Below, piece by piece: positions 33,480 through 42,138 of a DNA stretch of 64,000 nucleotides. The stretch lies in NCBI RefSeq assembly GCF_900106775.1, contig NZ_FNNQ01000007.1, positions 110,614 through 174,613 on the forward strand, in the 5' to 3' direction. The notes below the pieces were generated by a model that had not been told where the DNA came from, did no database searches, and saw nothing but the letters and a program-made list of their open reading frames with translations. Within the stretch, counting starts at the first letter, position 1, and every line of letters begins with the position of its first letter. The stretch is from Marininema mesophilum (GTDB taxonomy: Bacteria > Bacillota > Bacilli > Thermoactinomycetales > DSM-45169). A program made the position numbers and the translations under genes.

Positions 33480-34121
33480 TCATTTTGCAAAGATAAAAAT
33501 AAACGGTAAAAACAATATTAAACAAGCTACTGAAAGTACAATGATGGTAAGTATAATTAGCCCTAAGGCACCCCAAGCAGAAATGTCATATACTTCAGCA
33601 ACACTCTTACTAAGAACAATTACATACCAACATAAGATCAGGTAGTTCAGTAAGTAGCAAAGGACAATCAAAGCAAGGAGAGGGATGCTTGCGTCAATTG
33701 TGGGTGTTAGTGCGGTGAAGTTTTCTTGACCAAAGGCATAGATCTTTACAATCCATATAAGAAGACCCCATACTAACGGTATATAGGACAAGCTGATTGC
33801 TTTCCTTAGTTGCCCCCATGTGGCATGCAAATCAAAGAATTTTCCCATAAATGCTAGGGAAGCACTCATAATTAACCACTGAATAATCCCAATTATCGAA
33901 CCAAAGAACATTGATAAAAATAGTATAGAACCTGCAGAAACTTTATCCCCTACATTTTGAGCATCTGCATTATCAAGGAAGAATTTAATACCTGAAAAAA
34001 TAACTAATAACCAGATCCACTTGGACTGATCTGAATCTAGATACTGCCTAACCGTTTTCCTTGGTTTAAACCACATAGAAAGCCAAGGTTTAATTTCTTT
34101 TTCTTCATCTAAATAGCTCAT
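33480..34121 (-). CDS. Yip1-family membrane protein (paralogue)
   Basis: 213 aa. Similar in plan to the next gene: N-terminal LSMWFKPRKTVRQYLDSDQ, then about five membrane helices with a central GSIIGIIQWLIMSASLAFMG. ATG 34121 (MSYLDEEKEIKPW) has GGAGG 5 nt upstream. The GTG at 34163 directly overlaps an AAGGAG sequence, leaving no spacing, so the longer start is unlikely. First gene of the Yip1-Yip1-toxin-CPCC operon, divergent from the signal peptidase gene 135 nt away. Confidence 0.75.
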   Translation of the reverse strand: MSYLDEEKEIKPWLSMWFKPRKTVRQYLDSDQSKWIWLLVIFSGIKFFLDNADAQNVGDKVSAGSILFLSMFFGSIIGIIQWLIMSASLAFMGKFFDLHATWGQLRKAISLSYIPLVWGLLIWIVKIYAFGQENFTALTPTIDASIPLLALIVLCYLLNYLILCWYVIVLSKSVAEVYDISAWGALGLIILTIIVLSVACLILFLPFIFIFAK

Positions 34122-34256
34122 TGCATCCTCCATAACTCTTTTGAGAAAAGGTTTTAATTCCACTCCTTAATTATATAAATCCCAAGTAGAAACCTCAAGA
34201 TCAATATGGTAATAATTTAGTATTAAAAAGAAATTGAGAAAGGAGAAGGAATTAAA

Positions 34257-34754
34257 TTGGAAAAGATAGTTAAAATAGCAATCGCAATTTGGTCAGGGAT
34301 GATATTGATCGCCCTTTTTCTTTTTTCTTTTTTTGATTGGAGTGTTATTACTGGATCGAGTATGAAACCAACTTTTCAGTCACATGATGTGATCCTCCTT
34401 CAGAGTAATCCTAAACCCAGTGAAATTGAAAAGGGAGATATCATTACTTTTCAGACAAAAAAGACAAGCATTCCTTATATTAAGAGAGTAGCTGCATTGA
34501 CAGGTGATCAGGTTGAGGAAAAAAATCAGCGGATCTATGTCAATTCACAACCTATACGGAATTGTGGATGGCAAAAACAGAAGGTATCTAGTTTTCCCTC
34601 TATCTATATACCAGAGCAACATATCTTTGTTTTAGGAGACAACCTAACTCAAAGTATCGACAGCCGTACACTCGGCCCAATTTCGTATCAGGCAGTGGAT
34701 GAAAAGGTTGTCGCTATTATCTGGCCTCTATCACGTTTTCATCTGTTTAAATAA
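34257..34754 (+). CDS. Signal peptidase I
   Basis: 165 aa, type I leader peptidase of the Gram-positive single-anchor kind. N-terminal membrane helix (about 5-27), catalytic Ser35 in GSSMKPT, general-base Lys76 in YIKRVAA, and the C-terminal GDNLTQSIDSR box. TTG start with AAAGGAG and GAAGGA upstream. Divergent from the Yip1-toxin operon. Cleavage of pilin-type signals is normally done by other peptidases, so involvement with the toxin is only a positional inference. Confidence 0.85.
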   Translation: MEKIVKIAIAIWSGMILIALFLFSFFDWSVITGSSMKPTFQSHDVILLQSNPKPSEIEKGDIITFQTKKTSIPYIKRVAALTGDQVEEKNQRIYVNSQPIRNCGWQKQKVSSFPSIYIPEQHIFVLGDNLTQSIDSRTLGPISYQAVDEKVVAIIWPLSRFHLFK

Positions 34755-34769
34755 AATAAATCAGTACCT

Positions 34770-34793
34770 CAAAAAGCCAAAGACGCCTCATAT
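34770..34793 (+). repeat. Copy of the 3' end of the EamA gene
   Basis: Twenty-two of 24 bases match the C-terminal coding end of the EamA transporter at 36710-36733. In the same frame it reads QKAKDASY, against QKAKGASY in the gene. It lies in a non-coding gap right after the signal peptidase gene, so it looks like a leftover from a duplication or rearrangement. The rest of the 34755-35135 gap is very A+T-rich without a gene. Confidence 0.5.
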
Positions 34794-34860
34794 GAAATAT
34801 CAGTTAGTTACGTACTGAATTTTAGTAGCAAGAGAAGTTCTGATCGCTGTTTTATGGCAC

Positions 34861-34872
34861 TGTCTAAAATGA
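34861..34872 (+). repeat. 12-bp direct repeat, left copy
   Basis: TGTCTAAAATGA occurs here and again at 37495-37506, flanking the GntR-EamA-hydrolase segment. It may mark the borders of a past insertion, or be chance in A+T-rich DNA. Confidence 0.35.
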
Positions 34873-35098
34873 CATATCGGTAATAAATTGAACGGATATT
34901 GGCGGCTTAAGATATGTTATTATTTAATTTATCATATAGTATATATAATTTAATATATTATGATGCTGTATATTAATAAAAATATTGTTATCCATATGGG
35001 TGAGACATTTTAGCAGGAACGATGACCAACTGGTTAAGTGGATATTAGGCTTCGGAGTATCCTGATTGTTAATATTTTAATTGTAGTACTGAGACTGT

Positions 35099-35123
35099 CA
35101 TGTGATATATTACATATCACATG
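35099..35123 (+). promoter_or_regulatory. Palindromic operator before the GntR gene
   Basis: CATGTGATAT (35099-35108) and ATATCACATG (35114-35123) are perfect 10-bp inverted arms with a 5-nt centre. The right arm runs into the ribosome site. Position and symmetry suit binding by the adjacent GntR dimer, hence autorepression. Confidence 0.65.
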
Positions 35124-35135
35124 GGAGGGATACCA

Positions 35136-35768
35136 GTGGTTGAAAAAGTACTCATCAAACAGACTTCATTACGTGATGAAGCCTACAACCTTCTTTTGCA
35201 ATGGATCATTACGGGCGAATTAAAGGCTGGAAGTCGTTTACGTGATGTCGAACTGTCTAAAAAGCTTGGAATTAGTCGTACACCCATACGAGAAGCACTA
35301 TTGAGGTTAGAGGACGAAGAATTTGTGGTGACAAAACGGAATCGTTCGACGACAGTGGCTTCTATCGATCCAAATGAAATTCATTCCCTTTACCCCATTG
35401 TCTGGAATCTGGAAGCTTTAGCTTTAGAAGAGGCTTTTTTTAACATAACGGATGCAGACCTGGATCGAATGGCTGCCATCAATCAGAAATTAAATGACGA
35501 AAATTTAAGTCACATTAAATGTGTTGATTTAGATCATGAATTTCATCGAATTATAATCAACAAATCTAGAAATCAAGAGCTGCAAAAAATACTCTCTTAC
35601 CTTAAAAAGAAAATAAAACGTTTTGAGTATCATTTTTTTAATAATCAACAAAACATTTCTCTTTCTTGTTCCCAGCATCAAGAGTTGATTAATTACATTC
35701 AATCTAAAGAATTAAGCAAAGCAAAAGATACAATAAAAGAAAATTGGAAAGTAAACATTCTACCTTAG
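35136..35768 (+). CDS. GntR-family transcriptional regulator (FadR/FCD type)
   Basis: 210 aa. N-terminal winged helix (about 5-70) has the GntR signature LRDVELSKKLGISRTPIREAL. An all-helical FCD effector domain follows, with Asp/His residues (CVDLDHEFHRII, SQHQELI) that typically hold a metal. GTG 35136 has GGGAGGGA 5 nt upstream; the in-frame ATG at 35121 lies inside the operator and has no ribosome site. The EamA exporter gene starts 20 nt later, so it likely controls that gene and itself. Confidence 0.87.
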   Translation: MVEKVLIKQTSLRDEAYNLLLQWIITGELKAGSRLRDVELSKKLGISRTPIREALLRLEDEEFVVTKRNRSTTVASIDPNEIHSLYPIVWNLEALALEEAFFNITDADLDRMAAINQKLNDENLSHIKCVDLDHEFHRIIINKSRNQELQKILSYLKKKIKRFEYHFFNNQQNISLSCSQHQELINYIQSKELSKAKDTIKENWKVNILP

Positions 35769-35788
35769 ATTGAAAAAGGGTGTCCATT

Positions 35789-36748
35789 ATGAAAAATAAT
35801 AATTATATAGGATATATGTTAGTTTTAATAGGTGGATCGTTATGGGGTGTTGGGGGGACAGTTGCTCAACGGTTATTTCAGAAAGGTTCTGTCTCTGTTG
35901 AATGGCTTGTTTCCGTAAGATTATTATTATCTGGCGTGATCATGGTTGCGCTAGCACTCACTTTAAAAAATAGAAATAAGGTATGGGGTATATGGAAAGA
36001 TAAAAAAGCCGTGGTACAATTACTTTTTTTTAGTATATTGGGGATATTAACTGTTCAGTACACATATATGGCATCTATTAGCCATGGAAATGCCGCTATT
36101 GCAACGTTACTGCAGTATTTAGCGCCGGTATTTATCATGCTTTATTTGCTGATTACAGGTAAAACAAAGCTACAAATCAGGTACGTTGTTGCGATTGTCT
36201 TAGCGCTAACAGGTACATTTCTTTTACTGTCAAATGGTTCATTATCAACACTGTCCGTCCCTTATTCCTCCGTAGTTTGGGGTATTTTATCGGGTGTAGC
36301 CATGGCGTTTTATACCTTATATGCAGGACCTTTATTAAACAAGTGGGGTTCGTTGAATATTATTGGTTGGGCTATGGTAATTGGTGGAGTAGTATTAGGT
36401 GTTTTTAACCCACCTTGGCAAGCTAATGTTACAGATTTTTCCTTTGATACATTGGTCTTTTTGATATTCGTTATTTTCTTTGGGACCATGTTTGCTTTTT
36501 GGTTTTACTTAGAGAGTCTAAAATATCTGAATGCACAAGAAACCAGCTTGTTAGGAAGTATTGAGCCACTATCTGCCATACTTACATCTGTTTTATGGCT
36601 CAAGATTCCCTTTGGAATCTATCAATGGTTAGGTGGATTTATGATTCTATTAATGGTTTTTTATATCTCTATGAAAAAAGAAGCGGGTTCTGATAAATTT
36701 AATTATAGCCAAAAAGCTAAAGGCGCCTCATATTCTAATTTTCAATAA
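35789..36748 (+). CDS. EamA/DMT-family transporter
   Basis: 319 aa with ten hydrophobic helices in two EamA repeats (first about 5-140, second about 155-305). Typical sequences include GGSLWGVGGTVAQ, LQYLAPVFIMLYLL and GSIEPLSAILTSVLW. The family exports amino acids or other small metabolites; the substrate is not shown here. ATG 35789 is chosen over GTG 35780 because AAAAAGGG is 8 nt before the ATG. Operon with the GntR gene, followed by a terminator. Confidence 0.87.
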   Translation: MKNNNYIGYMLVLIGGSLWGVGGTVAQRLFQKGSVSVEWLVSVRLLLSGVIMVALALTLKNRNKVWGIWKDKKAVVQLLFFSILGILTVQYTYMASISHGNAAIATLLQYLAPVFIMLYLLITGKTKLQIRYVVAIVLALTGTFLLLSNGSLSTLSVPYSSVVWGILSGVAMAFYTLYAGPLLNKWGSLNIIGWAMVIGGVVLGVFNPPWQANVTDFSFDTLVFLIFVIFFGTMFAFWFYLESLKYLNAQETSLLGSIEPLSAILTSVLWLKIPFGIYQWLGGFMILLMVFYISMKKEAGSDKFNYSQKAKGASYSNFQ

Positions 36749-36755
36749 GTTGTTT

Positions 36756-36797
36756 AAACAAAAGAACCTACTCATTAGTGCGTAGATTCTTTTGTTT
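36756..36797. terminator. Terminator after EamA gene
   Basis: AAACAAAAGAA (36756-36766) and CTAC (36768-36771) pair with GTAG (36782-36785) and TTCTTTTGTTT (36787-36797). A+T-rich arms make it usable by the converging hydrolase gene as well. Confidence 0.75.
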
Positions 36798-36821
36798 ATT
36801 TACTAATCATTAACGATCCGA

Positions 36822-37313
36822 TTAAATATGAATTATACTCTCGATAACGGGATATGAAATAATCTTTCTGTCACGATAAGTCAGACTTATATTATCGATG
36901 TTTGTACTCAAAATTCCATTTTGCAGAATCACCGATTTAAAGCCTCTTTCAAGTGCGCCATTGTAAGTGAAGAGTACACAGTGTTCAGCAGCAAAACCTG
37001 ATACAACTACTAGATCAACGCCACTGTTCTTTAAGATATGTTCCAATTCAGTATTCCAAAATGCATTTGAATGGATCTTTGTAATACGAGTATCTTTCTC
37101 ATCTACATTGATTTCTGGAATAATATCCAGTAGCTCAGCGGGAGTTTCATCCTTTCCTTCGATATCCTGGATGTGAATGATATGATGACCAGATGAGCGA
37201 AGCAAGTCTGCAACATAATTAATGTATTCACATGCGCCTTCGACATTTAATTCTTTCATTTGATCTTGCAAGAATGCTCTTTGCATATCAATAATTAAAA
37301 AGCCTATTTTCAA
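36822..37313 (-). CDS. Isochorismatase-like cysteine hydrolase
   Basis: 163 aa. The Asp-Lys-Cys triad is visible: Asp9 in FLIIDMQ, Lys79 in RITKIHSNAFW, Cys112 in GFAAEHCVLFT; the cis-peptide-type Gly-Phe-Ala precedes the cysteine. The family hydrolyses amides or isochorismate; nicotinamidase- or ureidoacid-type substrates are possible. TTG 37313 has GAGGTG 6 nt upstream; GTG 37322 overlaps that site. Convergent with the EamA gene. Confidence 0.82.
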   Translation of the reverse strand: MKIGFLIIDMQRAFLQDQMKELNVEGACEYINYVADLLRSSGHHIIHIQDIEGKDETPAELLDIIPEINVDEKDTRITKIHSNAFWNTELEHILKNSGVDLVVVSGFAAEHCVLFTYNGALERGFKSVILQNGILSTNIDNISLTYRDRKIISYPVIESIIHI

Positions 37314-37494
37314 TGCTATCACCTCTGGTCAGTTATTCGCTAAGAACATTTTAAATACCTTTAATGTTAATAGGAAATGCATTTTGTTGTAGGAATATTG
37401 AGAGGTAGATTCAAAGTAGGACTTGAGACGTTCTAGTTTCAATAGAATGTGAGCCATCTTTATGCCATTAGAATGTCAGTTATGGGTACGACGT

Positions 37495-37506
37495 TGTCTA
37501 AAATGA
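37495..37506 (+). repeat. 12-bp direct repeat, right copy
   Basis: Second TGTCTAAAATGA, 20 nt before the toxin-tail fragment; the left copy is at 34861-34872. Confidence 0.35.
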
Positions 37507-37526
37507 TTTAAGAGGATGGAGAAAAC

Positions 37527-37652
37527 GTGAAGGATATTTACACGATTGGGATTTTAGCTGGGATGGGACCGCAAGTGGATATTGTTGTGGATGGTAAAGA
37601 ATATACATTAGGTTTCAATAAGTATAAATTAGGACAATTGTATCCTAAATAA
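37527..37652 (+). pseudogene. Short toxin-tail fragment
   Basis: A 41-residue frame from GTG 37527 ends PQVDIVVDGKEYTLGFNKYK plus GQLYPK. It has no hydrophobic segment and looks like the last strands of a larger C-terminal domain. Such endings, directly followed by an immunity-like gene (16 nt to the next ATG), are typical of the 3' ends of polymorphic toxin genes. I infer a truncated or displaced toxin cassette. A genuine small protein cannot be excluded, since GGAGA lies upstream. Confidence 0.45.
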
Positions 37653-37668
37653 GAGGGATGAGAACTGT

Positions 37669-38217
37669 ATGTTTTCAATTAAATCCTATATTTTGGACAT
37701 TCCAAAAATGGAACATACTTCGGACGAGATATTTAAAAACGAAATGCACAAATTCTTTATAGATGTGGAAAACTGTAAAGAGTTAAAAAGGTTAGAAAAA
37801 ACATTAGATTGGTGGTATTTAAATGGTGCGATAGTACTTAAATACTACGATACACCTTTATTAGACTTTAATAAGTGGGATTTAGTTGATCAAACTTGGA
37901 CTTATCTTGTTCAAATGATTAATGAACTAGAAGAACAACAAGAATCTTTCCGAACATTTCCGGATATGCCAGTTAAGCTTGCCATGTCCAACCTTAATGG
38001 ATCTAAGAATATATTATTTAAGGTTGGTATGGAAAAGTGGATACTACCTAAAAAAGAGTTTGTAGAGACGATTTATTTAGGTGCTGTCCATTTTTTTAAT
38101 AGCTTATTAAATTGTTTTGGACAATCGCACCCTTCTTATAGTGATTGGGAGGATGATCTAGATTACATCTGCGAAATGGAAGAAAAATATATACAATTGA
38201 AGGGGAAAGAAAAATGA
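37669..38217 (+). CDS. Hypothetical protein, possible orphan immunity protein
   Basis: 182 aa, soluble, rich in acidic and aromatic residues (LDWWYLNGAIVLKYYDTPLLD; SDWEDDLDYICEMEEKY), with no signal or membrane helix. I do not recognise a family with confidence. Size, acidity and location directly after a toxin-tail fragment suggest an immunity protein kept after loss of its toxin. ATG 37669 has GAGGG upstream. The sequence is as A+T-rich as the rest of the accessory block. Confidence 0.6.
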   Translation: MFSIKSYILDIPKMEHTSDEIFKNEMHKFFIDVENCKELKRLEKTLDWWYLNGAIVLKYYDTPLLDFNKWDLVDQTWTYLVQMINELEEQQESFRTFPDMPVKLAMSNLNGSKNILFKVGMEKWILPKKEFVETIYLGAVHFFNSLLNCFGQSHPSYSDWEDDLDYICEMEEKYIQLKGKEK

Positions 38218-38233
38218 ATCGCGCAGATAAATG

Positions 38234-38291
38234 TAGTTAATATGTACTCTCATATAATATTGTGTTATTATATGAGAGTACATATTAACTA
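38234..38291. repeat. Perfect 26-bp inverted repeat, A+T-rich
   Basis: Bases 38234-38259 are exactly complementary to 38266-38291 with a TTGTGT loop, giving a 26-bp stem (arms begin TAGTTAATATG and end CATATTAACTA). No T-run follows. It lies 17 nt after the stop of the immunity-like gene, at the edge of the accessory block. Possibly a terminator for that gene, a relic of a miniature mobile element, or a recombination site. Confidence 0.75.
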
Positions 38292-38320
38292 TATATTTGC
38301 ATCAAATTTAAGCGATGTTT

Positions 38321-38346
38321 GCCCCGAAAAAATCTTGGGGCTTTTT
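38321..38346 (+). terminator. Terminator before S10 operon
   Basis: GCCCC (38321-38325) pairs with GGGGC (38337-38341) around an A-rich loop and is followed by T5. It isolates the S10 promoter from upstream transcription. The rest of the 38218-38658 gap holds the long palindrome, the promoter and the leader. Confidence 0.7.
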
Positions 38347-38493
38347 CTCTATTCCTATACGCTCCTAAACATTTGCATCCACCCCTTACCCCGTGATAGG
38401 ATACATAGGGTTGTCTGCCCGCAAGGAAAGGGCATAAGTCTGTGACAAAGGTGCGACTCTCTCGCAAAACCGATGTTGTAGGCCTATTTTTCC

Positions 38494-38522
38494 TTGCAAT
38501 GACCAGGCGATTCCCGTATAAT
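38494..38522 (+). promoter_or_regulatory. S10 operon promoter
   Basis: TTGCAA (38494-38499), 17-nt spacer, perfect TATAAT (38517-38522). It is the only strong promoter seen before the run of genes from rpsJ onward. Confidence 0.85.
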
Positions 38523-38550
38523 GAGGAATGTTGGTCATGGACGGCTATGA

Positions 38551-38967
<417 letters not shown>

Positions 38968-39003
38968 TGTTCTATTGAAACGTGCCGACAGGAGGTGTAC
39001 GAC

Positions 39004-39627
39004 GTGAAAGGAATTCTCGGTAAAAAGTTGGGGATGACGCAGGTATTCGCCGAAGATGGCACCTCGATCCCTGTAACAGTTATCAACGCCGGTCCTTGTG
39101 CTGTGCTTCAGAAAAAAGAAGTGAGCATCGATGGCTATGAAGCTATTCAGATCGGTTTTGCTGATAAAAAAGAACACCGAGCAAGCAAGCCAGAAGCTGG
39201 CCATGCGAAAAAAGCTGGTACTGCCGCTAAGAAATTCGTTCGTGAAATTCGCGGTGTGGAAGGCGACTTTGAACTTGGTCAAGAGCTAAAAGCAGACTTG
39301 TTCGAAGCGGGCGAGAAAGTAGATATCACCGCCACGTCTAAAGGGAAAGGTTTTGCTGGTACGATCAAACGGCACAACCATGCTCGTGGTCCGATGTCTC
39401 ACGGTTCTCGCTTCCATCGCCGTCCTGGTTCCTTGGGCGCTGTTGATCCTATGCGCGTATTTAAGGGCCACAAGATGGCTGGTCGGATGGGTACCGATAA
39501 AGTAACCATCCAAAACCTGGAGGTTGTCCGGGTGGATACCGATAAAGATCTGATTCTTGTAAGAGGTTCGATTCCGGGTCCGAAAAACAGCTACGTAACG
39601 ATTAAATCTGCGGTGAAGGGTAAGTAA
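39004..39627 (+). CDS. rplC: 50S ribosomal protein L3
   Basis: 207 aa; its central extension ([20 protein letters not shown]) reaches toward the peptidyl-transferase centre. GTG 39004 ([15 protein letters not shown]) follows AGGAGGTG (38990-38997) at 6 nt; the GTG at 38995 lies inside that site. Early assembly protein binding 23S domain VI. Confidence 0.95.
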   Translation: MKGILGKKLGMTQVFAEDGTSIPVTVINAGPCAVLQKKEVSIDGYEAIQIGFADKKEHRASKPEAGHAKKAGTAAKKFVREIRGVEGDFELGQELKADLFEAGEKVDITATSKGKGFAGTIKRHNHARGPMSHGSRFHRRPGSLGAVDPMRVFKGHKMAGRMGTDKVTIQNLEVVRVDTDKDLILVRGSIPGPKNSYVTIKSAVKGK

Positions 39628-39652
39628 TTTCACCGAGAAGGGAGGAGACGTC

Positions 39653-40279
39653 ATGCCTAAAGTAAACGTACTCGACATGAACGGCAGCCAAGTAGGCGAA
39701 TTGGAATTATCCGCTTCCGTCTTCGGTATTGAGCCCAATGAAGCTGTGCTTCATGAAGCCGTCGTGATGCAACAAGCTTCCCTGCGTCGCGGTACCCATG
39801 CTGTCAAAAACCGTTCCGCTGTACGCGGTGGTGGCCGCAAGCCGTGGAAACAAAAAGGAACCGGGCGTGCCCGTCACGGCAGCATCCGTTCCCCGATCTG
39901 GGTGGGTGGTGGTGTGGCCTTCGGACCAACCCCGCGCTCCTATGGCTTTAAAATGCCGAAAAAAGTGCGCCGCTTAGCGATTCGTTCCGCACTATCTTCC
40001 AAAGTGAAGAGCGACGGACTAGTGGTTCTCAATCAATTGAGCTTCGATGCTCCTAAGACCAAGGAAATGACAAAGGTCCTCAATAATCTGAAGGCCGACC
40101 GCAAAGCTTTGGTCGTAGGACGTGGATATGATGAGAACGTAGTACTGTCTGCGCGGAACATTCCTGGTGTGAAGTTTGTCGATGCTGAAGGTTTGAACGT
40201 CCTAGACGTATTGAACTACGATAAACTGATCATCACTCAGGAAGCGGTGTCTCGCGTAGAGGAGGTGCTGGGGCAGTGA
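39653..40279 (+). CDS. rplD: 50S ribosomal protein L4
   Basis: 208 aa, with the tunnel-lining loop ([20 protein letters not shown]) where macrolide-resistance changes arise; it looks wild type. In several bacteria free L4 represses the S10 operon. Overlaps rplW by 4 nt (GTGA). Confidence 0.96.
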   Translation: MPKVNVLDMNGSQVGELELSASVFGIEPNEAVLHEAVVMQQASLRRGTHAVKNRSAVRGGGRKPWKQKGTGRARHGSIRSPIWVGGGVAFGPTPRSYGFKMPKKVRRLAIRSALSSKVKSDGLVVLNQLSFDAPKTKEMTKVLNNLKADRKALVVGRGYDENVVLSARNIPGVKFVDAEGLNVLDVLNYDKLIITQEAVSRVEEVLGQ

Positions 40280-40566
40280 GTAGAGATCCTCGCGATATCA
40301 TCCGTCGCCCGCTTGTGACGGAGAAAACCACCGACCTCATGGAACAAAACAAATATGCTTTTGAAGTGGATCTGAGAGCGAACAAGTCCGAGATCAAACG
40401 AGCAATCGAATCGATCTTTGGCGTAAAAGTGGACCAGGTCAACACGTTGCGTGTTAAAGGGAAGCCGAAGCGCTTCGGTCGTCACACTGGCCGGACCTCC
40501 GATCGTAAAAAAGCGATCGTCAAGCTGACTGAAGACAGTAAAGGCATCGAGATCTTCGAAGGCTGA
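40276..40566 (+). CDS. rplW: 50S ribosomal protein L23
   Basis: 96 aa at the tunnel exit, docking site for trigger factor and SRP. Start [21 protein letters not shown] from a GTG overlapping the rplD stop; GAGGAGG at 40258-40264 inside rplD serves as ribosome site. Contains the flexible loop [15 protein letters not shown]. Confidence 0.95.
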   Translation: MSRDPRDIIRRPLVTEKTTDLMEQNKYAFEVDLRANKSEIKRAIESIFGVKVDQVNTLRVKGKPKRFGRHTGRTSDRKKAIVKLTEDSKGIEIFEG

Positions 40567-40592
40567 TCTTATAGTAAAGGAGGAAAACACCA

Positions 40593-41423
40593 ATGGGTAT
40601 CAAGAAGTTTAAACCGACTTCTCCAGGTCGTCGGCAAATGACGGTCTCTACCTTTGAAGAGATCACCACCGCGACTCCGGAAAAATCCTTGTTGGCTCCG
40701 TTGACGAAAAAAGCTGGGCGGAACAACCAAGGTCGCTTGACCATGCGTCACCAAGGTGGCGGTCACAAGCGGAAATACCGGATCATCGACTTCAAACGGA
40801 ACAAAGATGGCATTCCTGGTAAGGTTGCTACGATCGAATACGATCCAAACCGTTCCGCGAACATCGCTTTGATCCACTATGTGGACGGTGAGAAACGCTA
40901 CATTCTTCACCCTAATGGGTTGAAAGTGGGCGCTACCATCGTATCCGGTCCTGAATCGGACATCAAAGTGGGTAACGCACTACCCCTGGAAAACATCCCG
41001 GTAGGTTCCACCATCCATAACATCGAGCTAAAGCCTGGTGCAGGTGGTCAAATGGCACGTGCTGCGGGTACTTCCGCGCAGTTGCTCGGTAAAGATGGCA
41101 AATACGCAATCCTGCGTCTCACCTCGGGTGAAACCCGTATGGTACAACGCCAATGTCGTGCGACTCTCGGTCAAGTGGGTAATCTCGATCATGAGTTGAT
41201 CAACATCGGTAAAGCGGGTCGTTCTCGTTGGAAAGGTATCCGCCCAACTGTCCGCGGTTCTGTAATGAACCCGAACGATCACCCACACGGTGGTGGTGAA
41301 GGTCGCGCTCCGATCGGTCGTAAATCTCCTGTTACTCCTTGGGGTAAACCGACCCTCGGTTACAAGACTCGCAAGAAGAACAAGCCGTCCGACAAATATA
41401 TTGTGCGTCGCCGCAAGAAGTAA
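40593..41423 (+). CDS. rplB: 50S ribosomal protein L2
   Basis: 276 aa, needed for subunit association and peptidyl-transferase activity. N-terminal [17 protein letters not shown]3-like middle and the C-terminal [20 protein letters not shown] segment containing the conserved His near the catalytic centre are present. AAAGGAGG precedes the ATG. Confidence 0.97.
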   Translation: MGIKKFKPTSPGRRQMTVSTFEEITTATPEKSLLAPLTKKAGRNNQGRLTMRHQGGGHKRKYRIIDFKRNKDGIPGKVATIEYDPNRSANIALIHYVDGEKRYILHPNGLKVGATIVSGPESDIKVGNALPLENIPVGSTIHNIELKPGAGGQMARAAGTSAQLLGKDGKYAILRLTSGETRMVQRQCRATLGQVGNLDHELINIGKAGRSRWKGIRPTVRGSVMNPNDHPHGGGEGRAPIGRKSPVTPWGKPTLGYKTRKKNKPSDKYIVRRRKK

Positions 41424-41468
41424 TTTTCGCGCACGCTTGCGCGCAATGTTGGAAAGGAGGTTGAATGC

Positions 41469-41750
41469 ATGGGTCGCAGCCTGAAAAAAGGGCCTTTTGC
41501 AGACGATCATTTGTTGAAAAAAGTGGCGCTGTTGAACAAGAATGATGAGAAAAAGGTTATCAAAACCTGGTCTCGCCGTTCTACGATCTTCCCAGATTTC
41601 TTGGGCCACACGATCGCTGTTTATGATGGTCGCAAGCACGTTCCTGTATACGTGACGGAAGATATGGTAGGCCATAAGCTGGGAGAATTCGTCACCACAC
41701 GGACCTTCAAAGGCCACGCTGGGGACGACAAGAAAACGCGCAAACGCTAA
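41469..41750 (+). CDS. rpsS: 30S ribosomal protein S19
   Basis: 93 aa; head protein contacting S13 and the A-site finger. [19 protein letters not shown] start and the C-terminal [22 protein letters not shown] are as expected. AAAGGAGG precedes it. Confidence 0.96.
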   Translation: MGRSLKKGPFADDHLLKKVALLNKNDEKKVIKTWSRRSTIFPDFLGHTIAVYDGRKHVPVYVTEDMVGHKLGEFVTTRTFKGHAGDDKKTRKR

Positions 41751-41783
41751 CCCAAGCTCGGCTGAAAGAGAGGAGGTCAGATG

Positions 41784-42125
41784 ATGGAAGCGACTCAAGC
41801 TAAGGCGATGGCTCGCCAAGTGCGGATCGCACCTCGCAAGGCGCGTCTGGTCATCGATCTGATCCGCGGTAAGTCCGTGGGTGAGGCCCTGGCCATTCTG
41901 AAATATACGCCTCGCGCAGCATCCCCGATTATCGAGAAAGTCTTGAAATCGGCTATTGCCAACGCGGAGCACAATTACAACCTGAGCCCCGATAGCCTCG
42001 TGGTCCAGACTGCAATGGTCGACGAAGGACCGACCATGAAACGGTTCCGCCCCCGTGCCATGGGCCGGGCAAGTAAGATTAACAAGCGAACCAGCCATAT
42101 TACTGTGATCGTATCTGAAAAATAA
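41784..42125 (+). CDS. rplV: 50S ribosomal protein L22
   Basis: 113 aa; its beta-hairpin ([19 protein letters not shown]) narrows the exit tunnel with L4. Two ATGs occur in tandem (41781, 41784); the second is 7 nt from GAGGAGG (41770-41776) and gives the usual start [21 protein letters not shown]. Confidence 0.94.
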   Translation: MEATQAKAMARQVRIAPRKARLVIDLIRGKSVGEALAILKYTPRAASPIIEKVLKSAIANAEHNYNLSPDSLVVQTAMVDEGPTMKRFRPRAMGRASKINKRTSHITVIVSEK

Positions 42126-42138
42126 GGAGGGATAGCAC

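Noticed and set aside
41028..42098. 356-codon open frame on the minus strand across rplB, rpsS and rplV
   Set aside because: Spans three real genes antisense; no recognisable protein features.
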